Shown: positions 34,568-44,334, counted from the first letter of the stretch. The stretch: DNA of 64,000 bases from Actinokineospora baliensis (GCF_016907695.1 NZ_JAFBCK010000001.1:4576001-4640000), one strand, 5' to 3'. Notes: generated by a model not told the origin, from the letters alone. Made by a program: numbers and translations.

Positions 34568-35823
34568 CCGCCCCGCTGCTGCGCACCGAGCTGCCGGGGC
34601 CGCTCGCCCGCGAGGTCCTCGACCGCGACCGCGCGATCACCAGCCCGTCCCTGCCGCGCGCGTACCCGTTGGTGCCCCGGCGCGGGTCCGGCTCGGTCAT
34701 CGAGGACGTGGACGGCAACCTGTTCCTGGACTTCAACGCGGGCATCGCGGTGAACTCCACCGGCCACACCCACCCGCACGTGGTCGAGGCGGTGCGGCGG
34801 CAGAGCGGGGAACTGCTGCATTACTCGGCCAGCGACTTCTACCTGCCCATCTACTCCCAGATGTGCGCCGCCCTGGCCGAGACCGCGCCGATGTCCGGTC
34901 CGGTGCGGGTGTTCCTGTCCAACTCCGGCGCGGAGGCCGTCGAGGGCGCGATCAAACTCGTCCGCCGGGCGACCGGGCGGCCGTACGTGATCGCCTTCCA
35001 CGGCGCGTTCCACGGCCGCAGCTACGGCGCCCTCACCCTCACGGCGTCGAAGGCCAAGTACCACCAGGGTTTCGGCCCGCTGTTGCCCGGCGTCCTGCAC
35101 GTCCCCTTCGGCACCGACGACACCTTCGCCGCCTTGGAGCAGCTGTTCGACCAGCAGGTCCCCGCTTCCGAGGTGGCCGCTGTGTTCGTCGAACCCATCC
35201 AGGGCGAGGGCGGGTACCGGGTGCCGGAACCGGGGTGGATGGCCCGGCTGCGTGAGGTGTGCGACCGGCACGGGATCCTGTTGGTGGCCGATGAGGTGCA
35301 GTCCGGGATGGGCCGCACCGGGCGGATGTGGGCCATCGAGCACACCGGCGTCGAGCCCGATGTGCTCATCAGCGCCAAGGGAATCGCCTCCGGCCTGCCG
35401 CTGGGCGCGTTCATCGCCCGCGAGGAGCTGATGCTCGCCTGGGGTGCCGGTGCGCACGGGTCGACCTACGGCGGCAGTCCGATTCCGTGCGCGGCTGGCA
35501 TCGCCACGCTGGAAACCATTGCCGCAGAGGGGCTTCTGCGCAACGCCGAGACCGTGGGCACCCTGTTGCTCGAGGGGCTGGCGAAGCTCGCCGCCCGAGT
35601 CGACGTGGTCACCGACGTGCGCGGGATCGGCTTGATGATCGGGGTCGAGTTCGCCACCCAAGAGTTGGCCGATGCGGTGCAGCAGGCCGCGTTCGAGCGT
35701 GGGCTGCTCGTGCTGGAGTGCGGTGCGGCGACGATCCGGATGTCACCGCCGTTGGTGGTCACCGCCGAGCAGGCGGAGGCCGCGCTGCGGGTGTTCGCCG
35801 AGGCGATCGACGCCTGCCGGTGA
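34564..35823 (+). CDS. Class III aminotransferase, GabT/ornithine aminotransferase-like
   Basis: A 419-residue PLP enzyme of the 4-aminobutyrate/ornithine aminotransferase group. Visible motifs: NSGAEAVEGAIKLVRRATGR, AFHGAFHGRSYGAL, VEPIQGEGGYRVP, ADEVQSGMGRTG and the PLP lysine in ISAKGIASG. It would move an omega-amino group to 2-oxoglutarate and release a semialdehyde for the ALDH encoded just before it. ATGA overlap links the two genes, and its own stop overlaps the next GTG. Confidence 0.85.
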   Translation: MTAPLLRTELPGPLAREVLDRDRAITSPSLPRAYPLVPRRGSGSVIEDVDGNLFLDFNAGIAVNSTGHTHPHVVEAVRRQSGELLHYSASDFYLPIYSQMCAALAETAPMSGPVRVFLSNSGAEAVEGAIKLVRRATGRPYVIAFHGAFHGRSYGALTLTASKAKYHQGFGPLLPGVLHVPFGTDDTFAALEQLFDQQVPASEVAAVFVEPIQGEGGYRVPEPGWMARLREVCDRHGILLVADEVQSGMGRTGRMWAIEHTGVEPDVLISAKGIASGLPLGAFIAREELMLAWGAGAHGSTYGGSPIPCAAGIATLETIAAEGLLRNAETVGTLLLEGLAKLAARVDVVTDVRGIGLMIGVEFATQELADAVQQAAFERGLLVLECGAATIRMSPPLVVTAEQAEAALRVFAEAIDACR

Positions 35824-37127
35824 GCGAGCACGTGTTCTCCCGTGGCCATCACCTGCCGGTGGTGGCCACGGGGGAGGGCGCCGAACTGGTGGACGTCGAC
35901 GGGCGGCGCTACCTCGACGGGTCCGGTGGCGCGGTGGTGACCTCGATCGGCCACGGCGTCACCTCCGTCGTCGACGCCATCGCCGCCCAGGCCGCCGCCG
36001 TCGCCTACGTGCACGGCACCACGTTCACCTCCCAAGCCCTCGATGCCTACGCCGACGAGCTCGCCCCGCTGTTGCCGGTCGACGACCCCCGGATCTACCC
36101 GGTGTCCGGTGGCAGCGAGGCCGTGGAGACCGCGATCAAGCTCGCCCGCGCGTACCACCTGGGCCGCGGCCAGAACCGGTCCGTGATCATCGGGCGGCAC
36201 GGCTCGTACCACGGCAACACCCGCGGCGCGCTCGACGTGTCCGGCCGGCCGGGCCTGCGCGCGCCGTACCTGCCCTGGCTCGCGCACGCGATGCACACGA
36301 CGGCCCCTTACGAATACCGCTGCCCGTTCCCCGACGACCACCCCCACGGCTGCGCCGCCCGTCACGCCGCCCACCTGGACCGCCTGATCACCGACATCGG
36401 ACCCGACCAGGTCGCCGCGTTCATCGCCGAACCCATCGCGGGCGCCGCGCTCGGCGCCTGCGTCCCGCCGGACGAGTACTGGCCCGCCATCGTGGACGTC
36501 TGCCAGGCGCACGGCGTCCTGCTGATCGCCGACGAGGTCATGACCGGGTTCGGCCGCACCGGCCCCTGGTTCGCCTGCGATCACTGGAACCTGCGTCCGG
36601 ACATCCTGGTCGCCGCCAAGGGAGCCGCCTCCGGCTACTGGCCCCTCGGCCTCACCGTGAGCTCCGGCGAAGTCCACGACGTCGTGGCGGCCAGTGGGTT
36701 CACCCACGGCTTCACCTACTCCCACCACCCCGTAGGCGCCGCGGCCGGACTCGCCGTCCTGCGCGAACTACGGCACCTGGTTCCGCACGTCCCCGGTCGA
36801 GGCCACGACCTCGGCACCGCCCTGCACCGGGAGCTGGACCGGCACTGGGCGGTCGGGGACATCCGCGGTCTCGGCCTGCTGTGGGCGGTGGAACTCGTCC
36901 TCGACCGCGACACCCGACAGCCGTTCCCCCGACAGGAACGCATCGTCGAGCAGGTGGTGGCCGCCGCGAAGGACAACGGCCTCTTGGCCTACCACTCCAC
37001 CGGCTGCGCCAACGGCCGTGATGGCGACTTGCTGGTGTTCGGTCCGCCGTTCGTCATCACCGCTGAGCAGTGCGCGGAGCTCGCCAACCGGTGCGCCGCG
37101 GCGGTCAACGCGGTGTTGGGTGCTTGA
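35820..37127 (+). CDS. Second class III aminotransferase
   Basis: A 435-residue PLP aminotransferase related to the omega-amino acid:pyruvate and BioA-like group. It has SGGSEAVETAIKLARAYH, GSYHGNTRGAL, IAEPIAGAALGA, ADEVMTGFGRTG and the PLP Lys in VAAKGAASGYWPLG. It is distinct from the preceding GabT-like enzyme. The GTG start overlaps the upstream stop. Two aminotransferases plus an ALDH suggest use of a diamine or omega-amino acid as substrate; which one cannot be read from sequence. Confidence 0.82.
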   Translation: MSEHVFSRGHHLPVVATGEGAELVDVDGRRYLDGSGGAVVTSIGHGVTSVVDAIAAQAAAVAYVHGTTFTSQALDAYADELAPLLPVDDPRIYPVSGGSEAVETAIKLARAYHLGRGQNRSVIIGRHGSYHGNTRGALDVSGRPGLRAPYLPWLAHAMHTTAPYEYRCPFPDDHPHGCAARHAAHLDRLITDIGPDQVAAFIAEPIAGAALGACVPPDEYWPAIVDVCQAHGVLLIADEVMTGFGRTGPWFACDHWNLRPDILVAAKGAASGYWPLGLTVSSGEVHDVVAASGFTHGFTYSHHPVGAAAGLAVLRELRHLVPHVPGRGHDLGTALHRELDRHWAVGDIRGLGLLWAVELVLDRDTRQPFPRQERIVEQVVAAAKDNGLLAYHSTGCANGRDGDLLVFGPPFVITAEQCAELANRCAAAVNAVLGA

Positions 37128-37193
37128 CGTCGATCGGCCCCGTCGGCAAACTCAGACAGGATGTCTCAGATGACTTAGGGTGGGCTAACTCGT
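37124..37193 (+). promoter_or_regulatory. Promoter with candidate iron box (IdeR/DmdR-like)
   Basis: TTGACG (37124-37129) and CAAACT (37147-37152) are spaced 17 bp, a possible -35/-10 pair. Downstream, TTAGGGTGGGCTAACTCGT (37175-37193) matches 13 of 19 positions of the consensus TTAGGTTAGGCTAACCTAA of actinobacterial iron regulators and runs right up to the start codon of the methyltransferase gene. Confidence 0.4.
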
Positions 37194-38009
37194 ATGGCCA
37201 AGGAAGCGATCCGGCTGGGTACCGTGCAGGAGATCCTCCTCATCCCGCTCTACGGGCGGGCGCTCGACGCGCGGGCCAAGCGGTCGGTCCTCGGTGACAG
37301 CAAAGCCGCCGAGATGGTCGAGCTGATCGACTACGACTTCGCCAAGTTCCGCGGCCCCTCGCTGGGCGGTTCGGTGCTGCGCAGCGCCATCTTCGACGGC
37401 TGGGTCGCCGAGTTCCTGCGGGAACACCCCGAGGGCACGGTGGTCGAGCTCGGGGTCGGCCTCAACACCCGGTCGCACCGGCTCGACAACGGGCGGGCGC
37501 GGTGGTTCGACCTCGACCTGCCTGACACGATCGAGCTGCGGTGCCGGTTCTTCGCCGACACCGACCGGTCCACGATGATCGCGGGATCCGTGCTGGAGAC
37601 CGACTGGTTCGACCAGGTCGCGGCCACCGGCGGCCCGTACTTCTTCCTCAGCGAGGCCGTGCTGCTCTACTTCGAGGCCGAGCAGGTCCGCGCGGCCGTG
37701 CGCGGGCTGGCCGACGGGTTCCCCGGCTGCCCGCTCAGCATCGACACAGCGGGCAGGCTGATGATGTCCAACCAAGATCGCAACCCGGTGTTCAAGGCCG
37801 TGGACGCCAGGATGACGTGGACCTGCGACGACCCGCGAACCCTGGAGCAGTGGGGTTTGCGGCTGCGTGAAAGCCGCACGTTCGCTACTCCGCAGCCGGG
37901 CATGGCCCGCGCCTGGCCGTGGCGTTACCGCGTGGGCATGCCGCTGCTGGCGAAGGTGCTGCCACCGACGGTGAACATGTACCGCATCAACCTGTTCACG
38001 ATGGTCTGA
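37194..38009 (+). CDS. SAM-dependent O-methyltransferase (PPM1/TcmP-like)
   Basis: A 271-residue methyltransferase of the leucine carboxyl methyltransferase/TcmP group. The SAM-binding segment is VVELGVGLNTRSHRL (about residues 82-96), with DLDLPD, and the acceptor-side FLSEAVLLYF typical of the group. Related enzymes methylate carboxyl or hydroxyl groups of natural products. A candidate iron box ends at the ATG. The alpha/beta hydrolase gene begins 3 bp after its stop, so the two form an operon. Confidence 0.8.
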   Translation: MAKEAIRLGTVQEILLIPLYGRALDARAKRSVLGDSKAAEMVELIDYDFAKFRGPSLGGSVLRSAIFDGWVAEFLREHPEGTVVELGVGLNTRSHRLDNGRARWFDLDLPDTIELRCRFFADTDRSTMIAGSVLETDWFDQVAATGGPYFFLSEAVLLYFEAEQVRAAVRGLADGFPGCPLSIDTAGRLMMSNQDRNPVFKAVDARMTWTCDDPRTLEQWGLRLRESRTFATPQPGMARAWPWRYRVGMPLLAKVLPPTVNMYRINLFTMV

Positions 38010-38012
38010 GCC

Positions 38013-38882
38013 ATGACCCGCCACACCCAGGGCACGCCGGAATGGGTGCCCACCGCCGATGGTCGACGCCTGTACGCCATGGTCCTGCCGGGTCCTCGGC
38101 GCGACGCCCCGACCGTGGTGTTCGAGGCGGGCTCCGGCGCGGGCCGCTCATCGTGGGCGTTGGTGCAGCCCGGGGTGGCCACGCACGCACGCGCGATCGT
38201 CTACGACCGCTCTGGCCTGGGCCGCAGCGCACCGGACCCGACCGACCGCACGCTCCCGCGCATGGCCGACGACCTCAACGACCTGCTCGACCACTTCGGG
38301 CCCGGTCCCTTCGTCCTGGTCGGCCACAGCGCGGGCGGTCCCCTTGTCCGGCTCGCCGCCGCCCGCCGCCCCGAACGCGTCGCGGGCCTGGTCCTGGTCG
38401 ACCCCACCGACGAAGCAGCGGACGTCCTGTTCACCTCCCGCTTCCGCCGCGCCGAGCGGGTCGCGCTCCGCGTCGGCGCCGCGCTCAGCGCCGTCGGCCT
38501 GCTCGGGCCCTTGTTCCGGTGGCAGACCGCGGCCCTGCCCGCCGACGCCCGGCGGGACATGGAACGCGAGGGATTCGCCAGGGGAGTCCTGCGCACTCAG
38601 CGCCACCAGGCGCGCACCTACCTGGATCACCTGGCCACCTGGCGCCACGACCCACCTGACACCCGTCTCATCCCCACGACTGTCATCTCCGGCGCCCTCC
38701 CCGGCAACGGCATGACCCCCGCGATCCGCGCCGCCGCCAACGCTTCCCACGCCCACCGCGTGTCCCAGGCCCGGCGCGGCAAACACGTCATCGCCCCGCG
38801 ATCGGGCCACTACGTCCCCATCACCGACCCCGACGTGATCATCGCCGAGATCGTCGCCCTGCTGCCCGGGGCAGCACACTGA
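38013..38882 (+). CDS. Alpha/beta hydrolase
   Basis: A 289-residue cytoplasmic alpha/beta hydrolase. It has the strand-turn VVFEAGSGAGRSSW, YDRSGLGRS and the nucleophile elbow GHSAGGPLV; the late His is in RSGHYVPI. Esterase, lipase or epoxide-hydrolase-like use is possible. It starts 3 bp after the methyltransferase stop and is probably cotranscribed with it. Confidence 0.78.
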   Translation: MTRHTQGTPEWVPTADGRRLYAMVLPGPRRDAPTVVFEAGSGAGRSSWALVQPGVATHARAIVYDRSGLGRSAPDPTDRTLPRMADDLNDLLDHFGPGPFVLVGHSAGGPLVRLAAARRPERVAGLVLVDPTDEAADVLFTSRFRRAERVALRVGAALSAVGLLGPLFRWQTAALPADARRDMEREGFARGVLRTQRHQARTYLDHLATWRHDPPDTRLIPTTVISGALPGNGMTPAIRAAANASHAHRVSQARRGKHVIAPRSGHYVPITDPDVIIAEIVALLPGAAH

Positions 38883-38906
38883 GACCGGACCCGTCTGGGT
38901 CGGTGA
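38882..38906. terminator. Hairpin between convergent genes
   Basis: GACCGGACCC and GGGTCGGT can pair with one bulge around GTCT, in the 54-bp gap between the alpha/beta hydrolase gene and the minus-strand enoyl-CoA hydratase gene. It may serve both directions. Confidence 0.4.
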
Positions 38907-38936
38907 TGGAAACGGAACCACGGACCAGTGTGGCCG

Positions 38937-39716
38937 TCAGGCGTGGCGGAAGTCCGGCTTGCGCTTCTCGGTGAAGGCGGCCATTCCTTCCTTCTGGTCG
39001 TGCGTGGCGAAGGTCGAGTGGAACACCCGGCGTTCGAACAGCAGGCCCTCGCTCAGCGACGACTCGAAGGCGCGGTTGACGACCTCCTTGACCATCCGCG
39101 CCGCCGGGGCGGACATGGCCGCGATGGTCGATGCCACGGCCACGGCTTCCTGGAGCAGGTCGTCGGCGGGAACGACCCGCGACACCAGGCCCGCGCGTTC
39201 GGCTTCCACCGCGTCGATCGTGCGGCCGGTGAGGCACAGGTCCATCGCCTTGGCCTTGCCGATCGCGCGGGTGAGCCGCTGGGAGCCGCCCATACCGGGG
39301 ATGACGCCCAAGGTGATCTCCGGCTGGCCGAACTTGGCGGTGTCGGCGGCGATGAGCAGGTCGCACATCATCGCCAGTTCGCACCCGCCGCCGAGCGCGT
39401 AGCCCGCGACCGCTGCGATCAGGGGTGTCCGGACGCGGGTGAGCGCGTCCCAGCCCGCGAACCAGTCCGCGGCGTAGACGTCGCTGAAGGACTGCGGGGC
39501 CATTTCCTTGATGTCCGCCCCGGCCGCGAACGCGCGGGCCGACCCGGTGACCACGATCGCGCCGACCTCCGGGTCGAGGTCGAGTTCGCCCGCGGCGGCG
39601 GTGATCTCGCGCATCGCCGCCAGGTTGAGCGCGTTGAGGGCCTTGGGCCGGTTGAGGGTGATCACGGCGACCCGGTCGGCCGGGCGGTCGACGGTGATCG
39701 TCTCGTAGCTGGTCAT
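38937..39716 (-). CDS. Enoyl-CoA hydratase (valine pathway)
   Basis: A 259-residue crotonase-fold hydratase with [10 protein letters not shown] (oxyanion region), [16 protein letters not shown] and the two catalytic Glu positions in [14 protein letters not shown] region. In this operon it most likely hydrates methacrylyl-CoA to 3-hydroxyisobutyryl-CoA. ATG 39716 overlaps the stop of mmsB. It is the last of five coupled genes that together convert isobutyryl-CoA to propionyl-CoA. Confidence 0.85.
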   Translation of the reverse strand: MTSYETITVDRPADRVAVITLNRPKALNALNLAAMREITAAAGELDLDPEVGAIVVTGSARAFAAGADIKEMAPQSFSDVYAADWFAGWDALTRVRTPLIAAVAGYALGGGCELAMMCDLLIAADTAKFGQPEITLGVIPGMGGSQRLTRAIGKAKAMDLCLTGRTIDAVEAERAGLVSRVVPADDLLQEAVAVASTIAAMSAPAARMVKEVVNRAFESSLSEGLLFERRVFHSTFATHDQKEGMAAFTEKRKPDFRHA

Positions 39717-40597
39717 GCGGTCCCGTTCTCGCGGAGGCTGGTGATGATCGCCGAGAAGTCCCGGCCTGGGCCGTCGAGGTCGACGAACCGGGCGTACAGG
39801 TCGGCGGCGTGCTGCCCGAGGGCGGTGTCCACCCCGGCGGCCCTGGCGGCGGCTTGGGCGAGGCGCAGGTCCTTGAGCATCAGGCCGCTGGCGAACCCGC
39901 CGGTGTAGTCGCGGTTGGCGGGGCTGGCCGGGACCGGCCCGGGGACGGGGCAGTTCGTGGTCAGCGCCCAGCACTGCCCGGAGGCGGTCGAGGCCACGTC
40001 GAACAGGGCCTGGTCGGTGAGCCCCAGCTGGGCGCCGAGGGCGAAGGCCTCGCTGACGGCGATCATCGAGATGCCCAGGATCATGTTGTTGCAGATCTTC
40101 GTGGCCTGACCGGTGCCCGCGTCACCGCAGTGCACGAACCGGGCGCCCATGTGCCGCAGGTACGGCTCCGCGGCCGCCACCGCCTCGGCGGGCCCGCCGA
40201 CCATGAAGGTCAACTTGGCCGCTTCGGCACCGACCACCCCACCTGAGACCGGCGCGTCGACGGCCAGGTGACCGGCGGCCGCGGCGATCTCCGCGGCGGC
40301 GCGGGCGTCGGCGACGTCGATGGTCGAGCAGTCCAGGAACAGGGTGCCCGGCTTGGCGCGGGGCACGACCTCGCGGTAGCAGTCGAGCACGTGCGCGCCG
40401 CTGGGCAGCATCGTGATCACCACGTCGGCACCCGCGACCGCCGTGACCGCGGACCCGGCGATGGTGATCCCGGCCGCGTCCGCCGCCGCGCGGGCGGCGG
40501 TCACCGGGTCGTACCCGGTGACCCGCTCGCCCGCCCGCAGCAGGTTCACCGCCATCGGGCCGCCCATGTTGCCCAGGCCGAGGAAGGTCACGCTCAT
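39713..40597 (-). CDS. mmsB: 3-Hydroxyisobutyrate dehydrogenase
   Basis: A 294-residue beta-hydroxyacid dehydrogenase. It has the NAD motif [12 protein letters not shown] at the N-terminus, substrate-binding [11 protein letters not shown] and the catalytic Lys in [12 protein letters not shown]. It oxidises 3-hydroxyisobutyrate to methylmalonate semialdehyde, the substrate of the MmsA encoded in the same operon. ATG 40597 overlaps the upstream stop (ATGA) and is preferred to the ATG six codons earlier. Confidence 0.88.
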   Translation of the reverse strand: MSVTFLGLGNMGGPMAVNLLRAGERVTGYDPVTAARAAADAAGITIAGSAVTAVAGADVVITMLPSGAHVLDCYREVVPRAKPGTLFLDCSTIDVADARAAAEIAAAAGHLAVDAPVSGGVVGAEAAKLTFMVGGPAEAVAAAEPYLRHMGARFVHCGDAGTGQATKICNNMILGISMIAVSEAFALGAQLGLTDQALFDVASTASGQCWALTTNCPVPGPVPASPANRDYTGGFASGLMLKDLRLAQAAARAAGVDTALGQHAADLYARFVDLDGPGRDFSAIITSLRENGTA

Positions 40598-41625
40598 CGG
40601 GAACCCCCGTCCCACTCGTCGGCGCCGAGATCGGCGAAGTAGCTGTCGACCAGGTCGTCGCCCACCTCGGCCAGCGTGGCGGGGGACCAGCGCGGTGCGC
40701 GGTCCTTGTCGATGATCTGGGCCCGGATGCCCTCGACCAGTTCAGCGGTCCGCAGCGCCCGGTGCGAGGTCCGGTACTCCTGGGCCAGCACGGTTTCCAG
40801 GTCCGGCAGGGTCATGGCCTTGCGCAGCGCCCGCAGGGTCACCTTCAGCGACGTCGGGGACTTCTGCTCGATCTCCTTGGCCGCCGCGATCGCGGCCTCG
40901 CCGCCGTCGCGCAGCCGGTCGAGGATCTCCTCGACGGTGTCGGGGGCGTAGCAGTGGTCGATCCACCCCTGAGCAGCCGCCAGCGGGCTTGGCGGTGCGG
41001 GCTCGGTGACCGTGCGAATTGCCTCGTCCGGTGTGCGGGTGGCGAGCGCGTCCAGCAGGTCGGGCAACCGGTCACTCGGCACGTAGTGGTCGGCGAGTCC
41101 ACAGTGGATCGCGTCGGCGCCGCCCACCGCGGCGCCTGTCAGAGCGAGGTGGGTGCCCGCCTGGCCCGGCGCGCGGGACAGCAGGTAGGTGCCGCCAACG
41201 TCGGGCGCGAAGCCGATGCCGACCTCGGGCATCGCGATCTTGGTTCGCTCGGTGACCACCCGGTGGCGCCCGTGCGCGGACACACCCACTCCGCCGCCCA
41301 TGACCACGCCGTCCATCAGCGCGATGTAGGGCTTGGGGTAGCGGGAGATCGCGGCGTTCATCCGGTACTCGTCGGCCCAGAACGCCAACGATGCCGTCCC
41401 GCCGGTGCGCGCGTCCTCGTAGATCGACCGGATGTCGCCGCCCGCGCAGAGGCCGCGGTCGCCCGCACCCTCGATCAGGACCGCTCGAACGGCCGGGTCG
41501 TGCCGCCAGCGGTCGAGGTGCTCGGTGATGGCCAGGACCATGGCGTGGTCGAGGGCGTTGAGCGCCTTGGGCCGGTTGAGGGTGATGTGGCCGATGCCGC
41601 TGTGCACCACGAAGTCGACGCTCAC
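40594..41625 (-). CDS. 3-Hydroxyisobutyryl-CoA hydrolase
   Basis: A 343-residue crotonase-superfamily protein. The longer C-terminal part, the segment GDRGLCAGGDIRSIYED, MDGVVMGGGVGVSAHG and MPEVGIGFAPDVGGTYLLSR are typical of 3-hydroxyisobutyryl-CoA hydrolase (HIBCH) rather than hydratase. It frees 3-hydroxyisobutyrate for MmsB. GTG 41625 overlaps the stop of the acyl-CoA dehydrogenase gene. Confidence 0.87.
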   Translation of the reverse strand: MSVDFVVHSGIGHITLNRPKALNALDHAMVLAITEHLDRWRHDPAVRAVLIEGAGDRGLCAGGDIRSIYEDARTGGTASLAFWADEYRMNAAISRYPKPYIALMDGVVMGGGVGVSAHGRHRVVTERTKIAMPEVGIGFAPDVGGTYLLSRAPGQAGTHLALTGAAVGGADAIHCGLADHYVPSDRLPDLLDALATRTPDEAIRTVTEPAPPSPLAAAQGWIDHCYAPDTVEEILDRLRDGGEAAIAAAKEIEQKSPTSLKVTLRALRKAMTLPDLETVLAQEYRTSHRALRTAELVEGIRAQIIDKDRAPRWSPATLAEVGDDLVDSYFADLGADEWDGGSR

Positions 41626-42761
41626 GAGGCCTCCCGCAGCATCCGGCGGGAGATGATGACGCGCATGATCTCGTTGGTCCCTTCCAGGATCTGGTGCACC
41701 CGCAGGTCGCGGACGATCTTCTCGATGCCGTACTCGGTGAGGTAGCCGTAGCCGCCGTGCAGTTGCAGCGCGTCGTTGGCCACGTCGAACCCGGTGTCGG
41801 TGCACAGCCGCTTGGCCATCGCCGAGAGCTGGGTGGCGTTGTCGTCGCCCTGGTCCAGCGCGTCCGCGGCCCGCCACAACAGGGTCCGTGCCGCCTCCAG
41901 GCCGGTGCGCATGTCCGCCAACCGGAACCGCAACGCCTGCGCCTCGACGAGTTTCGCGCCGAACGCCGAGCGTTCGGTCAGGTGCCGCACCGCCTTGCCG
42001 AGCGCGGCCTCGCCGCCGCCGAGCGAGCAGGCGGCGATGTTGAGCCGCCCACCGTCCAAAGCGGACATGGCGACCGCGAACCCGACGCCCTCGCCGCCCA
42101 GGATCGCCGACGCGGGAACGCGAGCGCCCTCGAACAGGACCTGGCGGGTGGGTTGGGCGTTCCAGCCCATCTTGGCCTCGTTGGGCCCGAACGACACACC
42201 GGGGGTGTCCCGGTCGACGATGAACGCGGAGATCCCACGCGCCCCCGGCCCGCCGGTCCTGGCGAGCACGACGTAGACGTCCGAGGTGCCCGCGCCAGAG
42301 ATGAACTGCTTGACCCCGTCGAGCACGTACTCGTCGCCGTCGCGGCGTGCCCGGGTGCTCAGCGCGGCGGCGTCGGAGCCTGCGTCGGGTTCGGTGAGGC
42401 AATAGCTGCCCATGGCGTCCATGGTGGACATCCGGGGCAGGTAGCGGTGCCGCTGGTCGTCGGTGCCGAAGCGGTCGATCATCGTGGCGACCATGTTGTG
42501 GATCGACACGTACGCCGCGATCGACGGGCAGCCGGTGGCCAGCGCCTCGAACACGAGCACGCCGTCGAGCCTGCCGAGCTCGGACCCGCCCACCTCCTCG
42601 GGCAGGTAAAGGCCGCCGAGGCCCAGTTCGGCCGCTTTGCGGAGCACGTCGACCGGGAAGTGCTTGGCCTGGTCCCATTCCACCGCGTGCGGGGCCAGGT
42701 GTTCGGCGGCGAAGTCGGCCGCTGTCTCGCGCAGCGCGCGCTGTTCGTCGGTCAGTCTCAT
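41622..42761 (-). CDS. acdH: Acyl-CoA (isobutyryl-CoA) dehydrogenase
   Basis: A 379-residue FAD acyl-CoA dehydrogenase. It has YCLTEPDAGSDAAAL, KMGWNAQPTRQV and the catalytic Glu in QILEGTNEIMR. The neighbours make isobutyryl-CoA the likely substrate, giving methacrylyl-CoA in valine breakdown. It begins 7 bp after the mmsA stop and its stop overlaps the next GTG. Confidence 0.85.
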   Translation of the reverse strand: MRLTDEQRALRETAADFAAEHLAPHAVEWDQAKHFPVDVLRKAAELGLGGLYLPEEVGGSELGRLDGVLVFEALATGCPSIAAYVSIHNMVATMIDRFGTDDQRHRYLPRMSTMDAMGSYCLTEPDAGSDAAALSTRARRDGDEYVLDGVKQFISGAGTSDVYVVLARTGGPGARGISAFIVDRDTPGVSFGPNEAKMGWNAQPTRQVLFEGARVPASAILGGEGVGFAVAMSALDGGRLNIAACSLGGGEAALGKAVRHLTERSAFGAKLVEAQALRFRLADMRTGLEAARTLLWRAADALDQGDDNATQLSAMAKRLCTDTGFDVANDALQLHGGYGYLTEYGIEKIVRDLRVHQILEGTNEIMRVIISRRMLREAS

Positions 42762-42768
42762 CGGTCGC

Positions 42769-44268
42769 CTACTTCATCGTGGGGATCACGAAGCTGGCGC
42801 CTTCTTTTGCGCCGGACGGCCAGCGGGAGGTGACCGTCTTGGTCTTGGTGTAGAAGCGGATCGAGTCCGGCCCGTGCTGGTTGAGGTCGCCGAAACCGGA
42901 CCGCTTCCAGCCGCCGAAGGTGTGGTAGGCGATCGGGACCGGGATCGGCACGTTCACCCCGACCATGCCGGTGTTCACCCTGGCGGTGAAGTCGCGCGCG
43001 GTGTCGCCGTCGCGGGTGAAGATCGCCACGCCGTTGCCGTACTCGTGCTCACTGGGCAGCCGCAGCGCGGCCTCGTAGTCGTCCGCGCGGACGATCGTCA
43101 GCACCGGGCCGAAGATCTCCTCCCGGTAGATCCGCATCTCGGGCGTGACCTTGTCGAACAGGCTGCCGCCGAGGAAGAACCCGTTCTCGTGGCCGGGAAC
43201 GACCAGGCCACGCCCGTCGACGACCAGCTCGGCCCCCTCGGCCACCCCGATGTCGATGTAGTCGCGCACCCGGTTCACCGCCTCGGCGGTCACCAGCGGC
43301 CCGAAGTCCGCCGTCTCGTCCAGGGCCGCGCCCACCTTGAGGGTTCGCACCTGCTCGGCGAGGCGCTCGACCAGCGCGTCCGCGGTCGCCTGACCGACCG
43401 GAACGGCCACCGAGATCGCCATGCACCGCTCGCCCGCCGAGCCGTACCCGGCGCCCACCAGCGCGTTGACCACCTGGTCGAGGTCCGCGTCGGGCATGAT
43501 GACCATGTGGTTCTTGGCGCCGCCAAAGCATTGCGCGCGTTTGCCGTGCGCGGCGGCGGTCGAGTAGATGTACTCCGCGATCGCCGACGAGCCGACGAAC
43601 CCAATCGCCTCGACGCGTGGGTCGGTCAGCAGCGCGTCCACCGCTTCCCTGTCCCCGTTGACCACCGAGAACACCCCCGGCGGCAAACCCGCCTCGCTGA
43701 ACAGCTCCGCCAACCGCAGCGGCACCGACGGGTCGCGCTCGGAGGGCTTGAGCACGAACGCGTTCCCGCAGGCGATCGCGGGCGCGGCCTTCCACAACGG
43801 GATCATCGCGGGGAAGTTGAACGGGGTGATGCCCGCCACCACGCCCAGCGGTTGGCGCATCGAGTAGACGTCGATGCCGGTGCCCGCGCTGTCGGTGTAC
43901 TCGCCCTTGAGCAGGTGCGGGATGCCGATCGCGAACTCGACGACCTCCAACCCCCGCTGGATGTCGCCCTTCGCGTCGGCGACGGTCTTGCCGTGCTCGG
44001 AGGACAACAACCGCGCGAGACTGTCCTCTTCGGATCGGACGAGCTCGAGGAACCGCATTAGCACCCTGGCACGGCGCTGCGGGTTCCACGCCGCCCACTC
44101 GCGCTGCGCACGAGCCGCGTCGTCAACCGCGGCGCCGACCTCGGCCGCGGTGGCCAGCGGAACCCTGGCCTGGACGGCACCCGTGCTGGGGTCGAAGACG
44201 TCGCCGAAGCGGCCCGATGTTCCCGGAACCGGTTTCCCGGCGACGAAGTGGTGGAGTTCGGTGGTCAT
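42769..44268 (-). CDS. mmsA: CoA-acylating methylmalonate-semialdehyde dehydrogenase
   Basis: A 499-residue aldehyde dehydrogenase. GITPFNFPAMIPLW, CFGGAKNHMVIMPDAD and the catalytic Cys in GSAGERCMAISVAV are those of MmsA, which lacks the general-base Glu of ordinary ALDHs and transfers the acyl group to CoA with release of CO2, giving propionyl-CoA. First gene of the five-gene valine operon, about 160 bp downstream of cobalamin riboswitch 2. The ATG is at 44268, with AAGGAG-like bases (GCGAAAGG) just upstream. Confidence 0.9.
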   Translation of the reverse strand: MTTELHHFVAGKPVPGTSGRFGDVFDPSTGAVQARVPLATAAEVGAAVDDAARAQREWAAWNPQRRARVLMRFLELVRSEEDSLARLLSSEHGKTVADAKGDIQRGLEVVEFAIGIPHLLKGEYTDSAGTGIDVYSMRQPLGVVAGITPFNFPAMIPLWKAAPAIACGNAFVLKPSERDPSVPLRLAELFSEAGLPPGVFSVVNGDREAVDALLTDPRVEAIGFVGSSAIAEYIYSTAAAHGKRAQCFGGAKNHMVIMPDADLDQVVNALVGAGYGSAGERCMAISVAVPVGQATADALVERLAEQVRTLKVGAALDETADFGPLVTAEAVNRVRDYIDIGVAEGAELVVDGRGLVVPGHENGFFLGGSLFDKVTPEMRIYREEIFGPVLTIVRADDYEAALRLPSEHEYGNGVAIFTRDGDTARDFTARVNTGMVGVNVPIPVPIAYHTFGGWKRSGFGDLNQHGPDSIRFYTKTKTVTSRWPSGAKEGASFVIPTMK

Positions 44269-44334
44269 GGCATGCCTTTCGCGAAGGAGCGCAGGACTGA
44301 ACCGCCCGGGTCGCGCCTCGTGGGGCGACCGGGC

